Below, in pieces: positions 59,853 to 64,000 of a DNA stretch of 64,000 bases (position 1 is its first letter; every line of letters starts with the position of its first letter). The position numbers and the translations under genes are program-made. The DNA comes from Earliella scabrosa. Its lineage: Eukaryota; Basidiomycota; Agaricomycetes; Polyporales; Polyporaceae. The DNA lies in the NCBI GenBank assembly GCA_022605405.1, contig JABYQQ010000009.1, forward strand, positions 248,001 through 312,000, in the 5' to 3' direction. Under the pieces are notes generated by a model that did not search any database, was not told where the DNA came from, and saw only the letters and a list, made by a program, of their open reading frames with translations.

Positions 59853-62357
59853 ATGCAGATGGCCAGTCTAGTCTGGCCGCCCATGAATGCCTTGCGCACT
59901 CCCTCCAACCTCAAGAGTACGCACGAGCGGCATGCACTAGATACCGGTTCCTCACAGTCGATGCTCGCTCGCTCGGACGCGCTCATCGTCGTCATTAGCA
60001 TTGCTCTAGTGAGTCCACCATCCTTCCGGCCCACTTCTATATACCAGTCACTAGTCCTCGATGACGCATATTGCCTCTGACAAACATTTTGCTCTCACTC
60101 CCGCGCCGTAATTCTGCATGTCAGCTCGTCTACCTCGTCTTCAAGCGGTTCGAGCCCGTCCACATTCGCCACCACTTCGGCTTGCTCCTCGTGCTGCCTG
60201 CGCTCCTCGCGGCCTTCGTCCTATCCCCGCACTACGCCCCCGGCCGTGCGGCGCTCATCGCGTATGCCGTGCACTTCGCTACCATCCTGACCGCGACCAT
60301 CGTCTACCGGGCCTCGCCTTGGCATCCGCTCGCGAGATATCCGGGGCCTTTCATCTATCGCCTGTCGAAGCTTGCGTTTGCGTGGACAGCGAGCGATGGG
60401 AAGCAGTATGTTCATCTCCATCAACTGCACGAGCGGTACGGGGATATCGTGCGCATCGGTGAGTGCTTGCGCTTGTTGCCGTGCACATCGTTCCTGCCAC
60501 TGCATGGATTGACGTGCTCGCGCGGGGCATACTCCCATGCCACATGGGGTTCTCGATCAAAACCGCGCGGTGGCAGCAGCATGTGTGGGAACGCCGCGAC
60601 GCATCGTATGGACGTCGACGCGCGAGCTGATGCCATGACCGCTGTATGTTGACACACAGGTCCGAACGAGGTCTCGCTCCGGGACGCGGCCGCAATCGTG
60701 CCCTTGCTGGGCCCCAACGGGCTGCCGAAAGGCCCGCGTACGTCTTTCTGCGCCGTCCTTGGACTGCCTGACATGACTGATGGATGGTCTGAAATGTGCG
60801 CCGGGCGACAGACTGGGCGGGGCGCAACATGACGGACAGCGCTCAGCAGCTGGTGTCGCTCGTCGACATCCGCGAGCACGCTCGCAGGCGCAGGCCGTGG
60901 AACCGCGCGTTCAGCACCGCCGCGCTCAAGGGGTACGAGGAGATCCTCGCGCCCCGAGTCGAGCAGTTGGTAGAGTTGCTCGCGACGCACGACAGTGAGG
61001 ACAGGCCGGTGGACCTGGGCAAGTGCGTGGGATCGTTCACGTAAGCCTGTTCTTCCTTGTATGCGACGGAGATGGTTGAGTTGATATTTATTGCTGTCCA
61101 GGTACGACTTTATGAGTGACATGGTGTTTGGCGGTGGTTCGGAGATGATGCGCGATGGCGACAAGGACAGCGTCTGGCACCTGATGGAGCAAGGTCTTGC
61201 GTGAGTACTTACTAGGAGCTTTGCGAACTGATGTAGGCGTCGGCTAACGGATTGTCGGAAGTGCGTCACAGGTGATGGGACACTGTCCGTGGCTTGGTAT
61301 ATACATGGGCTACGTTCCGTTTGCGGCGCAGCTCATGAAGAAGCTCCTCGACTACGGAGAAGAGCAGGCGCTGAAGAGGATCGGAAATGGTTCGCTCTCG
61401 CGTGACCTGTTCTACTATTTGGTGCGGAATCTTACGTCTATCATCTGCGTTCACACTGTATACTGAACGTGGCGCATGTGTGCAGAACAACGAGGACGGT
61501 TCTGAGACGTCGGCGCCGCCATTGCCTCAAGTTGCGATTGATGGCGCCCTTGCCATTGTCGCGGGATCTGATACGACGTCTTGCGTATTGGCGAACACCT
61601 TCTACTGCTTGATGAGCAACCCAGATGTGTACAAGCGTCTTCAGGCAGAGGTTGATACCACCTTCCCACCCGGTGAGAATGCCATGGACACCTCTAAGCA
61701 TCCTGATATGCCCTACCTGAATGCTGTGATGTGAGTTATGTAGCTCTCCTGGAAGAGAGTCTGAATACGTACTGACATGCAGTAGCAACGAGACTATGCG
61801 TGTGTATCCGCCACTGCCAAGTGGGAGCCAGCGAGCCACTACACGCGAGACCGGTGGAATCATGGCAGGGCCCTAGTATGTCAAACATTCACCTCGTGTT
61901 TCCTGCAACCTCTGATTGTCATGGGTATCGTAGCTACATCCCGCCAGAAACGACGGTCAACCTGCCGTTCTACTCCCTCCACCGGGACCCGCGCAACTTC
62001 TCGCCGTGCCCAGACACGTTCTGGCCTGACAGGTGGCTCATCGCGGCGGGCTTGCAGAAGTACGAAGGTCCGCCCGGGAGAAGCCGGGGAGAAGGCGCGA
62101 CAGAGTTTGCCGAGTTTGTGCACAACGCGAACGTAGCCATCCCGTTCTCGTTCGGGCCGGCGAACTGTGTTGGGAAGAGCCTCGCGATGCAGGAGATGCG
62201 CACGCTGCTGTGTCTGGTGACACAGAAGCTGCGCCTGCGTCCGGCGCAAGGGTGGGACCCGAGCACCTATGACGGGCAGATACGAGAGTGGTTGGTCATG
62301 ACGAAACCGTGTCTGCCTGTGGTCGTCGAACGCCGTGCTGGGAAGGGGGAGAGCTGA
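59853..62357 (+). CDS. Cytochrome P450 monooxygenase
   Basis: Predicted 605 aa from nine exons: 59853-60008, 60125-60458, 60660-60737, 60812-61040, 61102-61200, 61262-61421, 61486-61730, 61783-61875, 61934-62357. The N-terminus carries about three hydrophobic segments before the hinge HPLARYPGPF. The helix C region reads RRRPWNRAFS, helix I AGSDTTS, the ExxR motif NETMRVYP, the meander FWPDRW, and the heme-binding loop FSFGPANCVGKSLA with the ligand Cys. It is an ER-anchored monooxygenase needing a reductase partner. The substrate cannot be told, and no biosynthetic cluster is evident nearby. The second intron (201 bp) is longer than usual. Two in-frame ATGs (59853 and 59859) are equally possible starts. 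Confidence 0.92.
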
Positions 62358-63041
62358 GATTGCAGCGAACTGGTCGGGGGGGTTAATCTTATTCCGTCTA
62401 TGCCATTGTGTGTAATTTAGCACTGTACGCTGTCTTCACGCTACTTAAGTCGAATATTTCGCCACGCAGTGAGGGGCGCCTTGATCTCGTACCACCACCA
62501 TCTCCCGTTTTCCCACGGTCCTGGTGGCCTGCGCTGCCACGACTATGGAAGATGGCTGGGTGAATGAGCTCTAAGGAGTAATAATAAAGTACACGAACAA
62601 GGATAGCCCCCCCCTGAAGATCGTGCGCCCCCCCCACCACCATATTGACCCGTCGCCACACCCTGAACATCCCGCGCTAGACAGGCAGCGCCGCTGTAGG
62701 GCCCTACAGGCGATAACACCTACTGCAAATATAATGCAAGTGAAGGTGACGCAGGGTGTGCCTGCGACGCTGAACTGTGCCTAAAGCACGACCGGTGAAC
62801 GAATTAATGAAGATGTTGAGAGTGCGCTGGCAAGGCGTCTAACAAAATCAAACACCGCCGGAGTAAGCCGGAAACTCATGTGAGCCGCCCTAGGGTGAAA
62901 TCTTTACCCTCTTACCAAGCTGTATGCCCATATGCCAACATGACCTGACTTATGGATGTATGAACCAGTAAATATGCATTATGATATATGATGTAAGCAG
63001 CCTTTTAACTATTAACAGCAGCACCTAAGCGTCGCGTAGAC
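62358..63041. other. Intergenic, no gene seen
   Basis: 684 bp, AT-richer than the left part of the window, with runs of C (about 62608 and 62630). No ORF with motifs. Confidence 0.55.
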
Positions 63042-63785
63042 ATGGCAACTGCGGTCAACCTCTATGCCCTGTGGGTGGGCAGAAACACTCAAAAGGACGT
63101 GGAAGGTCATAAAACCCTCACCTTCTACTACCATACCATCATCCCACCTACCACTCCACTACAAAGCGGGATCTGGGCGAAAATCCTCCTGCTATCAAAC
63201 ACTAGATTCCGCGCGAGACTAGACAGTCGCGCACCGCCCACGTACGATGTCTACGACCAGAAGATTGAAGGCTTCCTCCAGGAGACGAGCACGAAAGTTG
63301 GTGGTGCAGGACATCCCCTCCCCCCCGATCTAGCAGTCTTCAAAATTGAAAACAGGGCGAGCGGGAGTGTAATAAAGTATGCAATCGTCACGATTCCTCG
63401 TATCCCGGGCTACACAGTGCTCCCCCTACCCCGCACGCTTTCGCCCCCCCACCACCCCACTACCCCCAACGTATCCGAGGCGACGAAGAAGAAGGAGCCT
63501 GAGGAAGGCTACGAGGAGAGACAAGGAAACTGGCGAAAGTCGCTGGAGATGGAAGCGAGAATTGCAGAAGTCGACGGCGGATCACGCACAAGCGAGCAGG
63601 TGTGGAACGCTTTTCATGACGGGGGAGTTGATGACGCGCAGGAGGCTGGATTAAACAGACGTAGAACAGCGAAGGCTGAACGAAGCCTTAGGAAAGCTCT
63701 GATGAGGGGAGATAAAGGTGAAGGCGGCCACAGGACGGGAGTAAATACGGAACCGGAAGTACTAGTATCTGTGCTGAGGTTCTGA
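63042..63785 (+). CDS. Hypothetical single-exon protein, 247 aa
   Basis: An uninterrupted 247-codon frame from the first ATG. The N-terminal ~130 residues look folded (LYALWVG, TLTFYYHTIIPP, IWAKILLLSNTRFRARL, VFKIENRASGSVIKYAIVTI). A Pro-rich linker and a charged C-terminal half rich in Glu, Lys and Arg follow. No introns, unlike the other genes here. No family recognised. It could be a lineage-specific gene, perhaps recently gained, or a decayed element. Confidence 0.45.
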   Translation: MATAVNLYALWVGRNTQKDVEGHKTLTFYYHTIIPPTTPLQSGIWAKILLLSNTRFRARLDSRAPPTYDVYDQKIEGFLQETSTKVGGAGHPLPPDLAVFKIENRASGSVIKYAIVTIPRIPGYTVLPLPRTLSPPHHPTTPNVSEATKKKEPEEGYEERQGNWRKSLEMEARIAEVDGGSRTSEQVWNAFHDGGVDDAQEAGLNRRRTAKAERSLRKALMRGDKGEGGHRTGVNTEPEVLVSVLRF

Positions 63786-64000
63786 GTCAATATGGGCTGT
63801 AACAGAAATCGAATTATGAACGTTCAGAAAGAAACAGCGGGCGAGGACAAAGCTAAGAGTCCGTGCTAAAGGAAGACACCCAGTAGCGCTGTATGTGCGG
63901 ACAAAGGCGGACCGGAACCCGATTCCCGGGACCGGAGAAGAGGGAAGCCCCAATTACCGAATTAGGCAGGCAAGCGCCCGTGTGAGAAGCGCGCCCTAGA

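Overview
The window is nuclear DNA of a filamentous fungus, most likely an agaricomycete basidiomycete. The genes are GC-rich and densely split by short introns (mostly 48 to 80 bp, GT..AG). The window also carries DUF6535 proteins, which are typical of mushroom-forming fungi. All exon models below were built by hand from splice consensus, frame continuity and conserved protein motifs. Every model marked as a confident CDS gives an exon sum divisible by three.

Layout. 1-20 kb: a WD40-cyclophilin (PPWD1/cyp15 type), a SET-MYND protein, a DUF4436 membrane protein, a derlin, a hotdog-fold thioesterase (minus strand), two weak hypothetical ORFs, a TmpA-like transmembrane oxidoreductase, an AidB-like acyl-CoA dehydrogenase, and the proteasome chaperone Nas2/PSMD9 (minus). 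20-34 kb: the ER glucosyltransferase ALG6, a DUF4504-like protein, two tandem DUF6535 genes on the minus strand (the second with two frameshifts), ribosomal protein uL22 (RPL17), and the NuA4 subunit EAF7 (minus). 35-54 kb: dihydroxyacid dehydratase ILV3 (minus), a Zn2Cys6 protein, a septin-like GTPase whose reading frame continues into two Zn2Cys6 clusters, a second septin-like GTPase, and chorismate mutase (minus). 54-64 kb: the thiazole synthase THI4, an NDK-fold protein without its catalytic histidine (minus), a cytochrome P450, and a single-exon hypothetical ORF.

Functionally this is an ordinary mix of housekeeping genes. It covers branched-chain and aromatic amino-acid synthesis, thiamine, N-glycosylation, ERAD, the proteasome, the ribosome and chromatin. 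Several pairs are divergent across shared upstream regions: NAS2/ALG6, DUF6535/RPL17, ILV3/Zn2Cys6, chorismate mutase/THI4 and NDK-like/P450.

The most unusual part is 39.6-51.5 kb. Three genes in a row on the plus strand are a Zn2Cys6 protein, a septin-Zn2Cys6-Zn2Cys6 protein and a septin-like protein. All three zinc clusters are cut by an intron at the same codon, and the two septins share an intron position. This suggests local duplication and fusion that produced a GTPase joined to DNA-binding modules.
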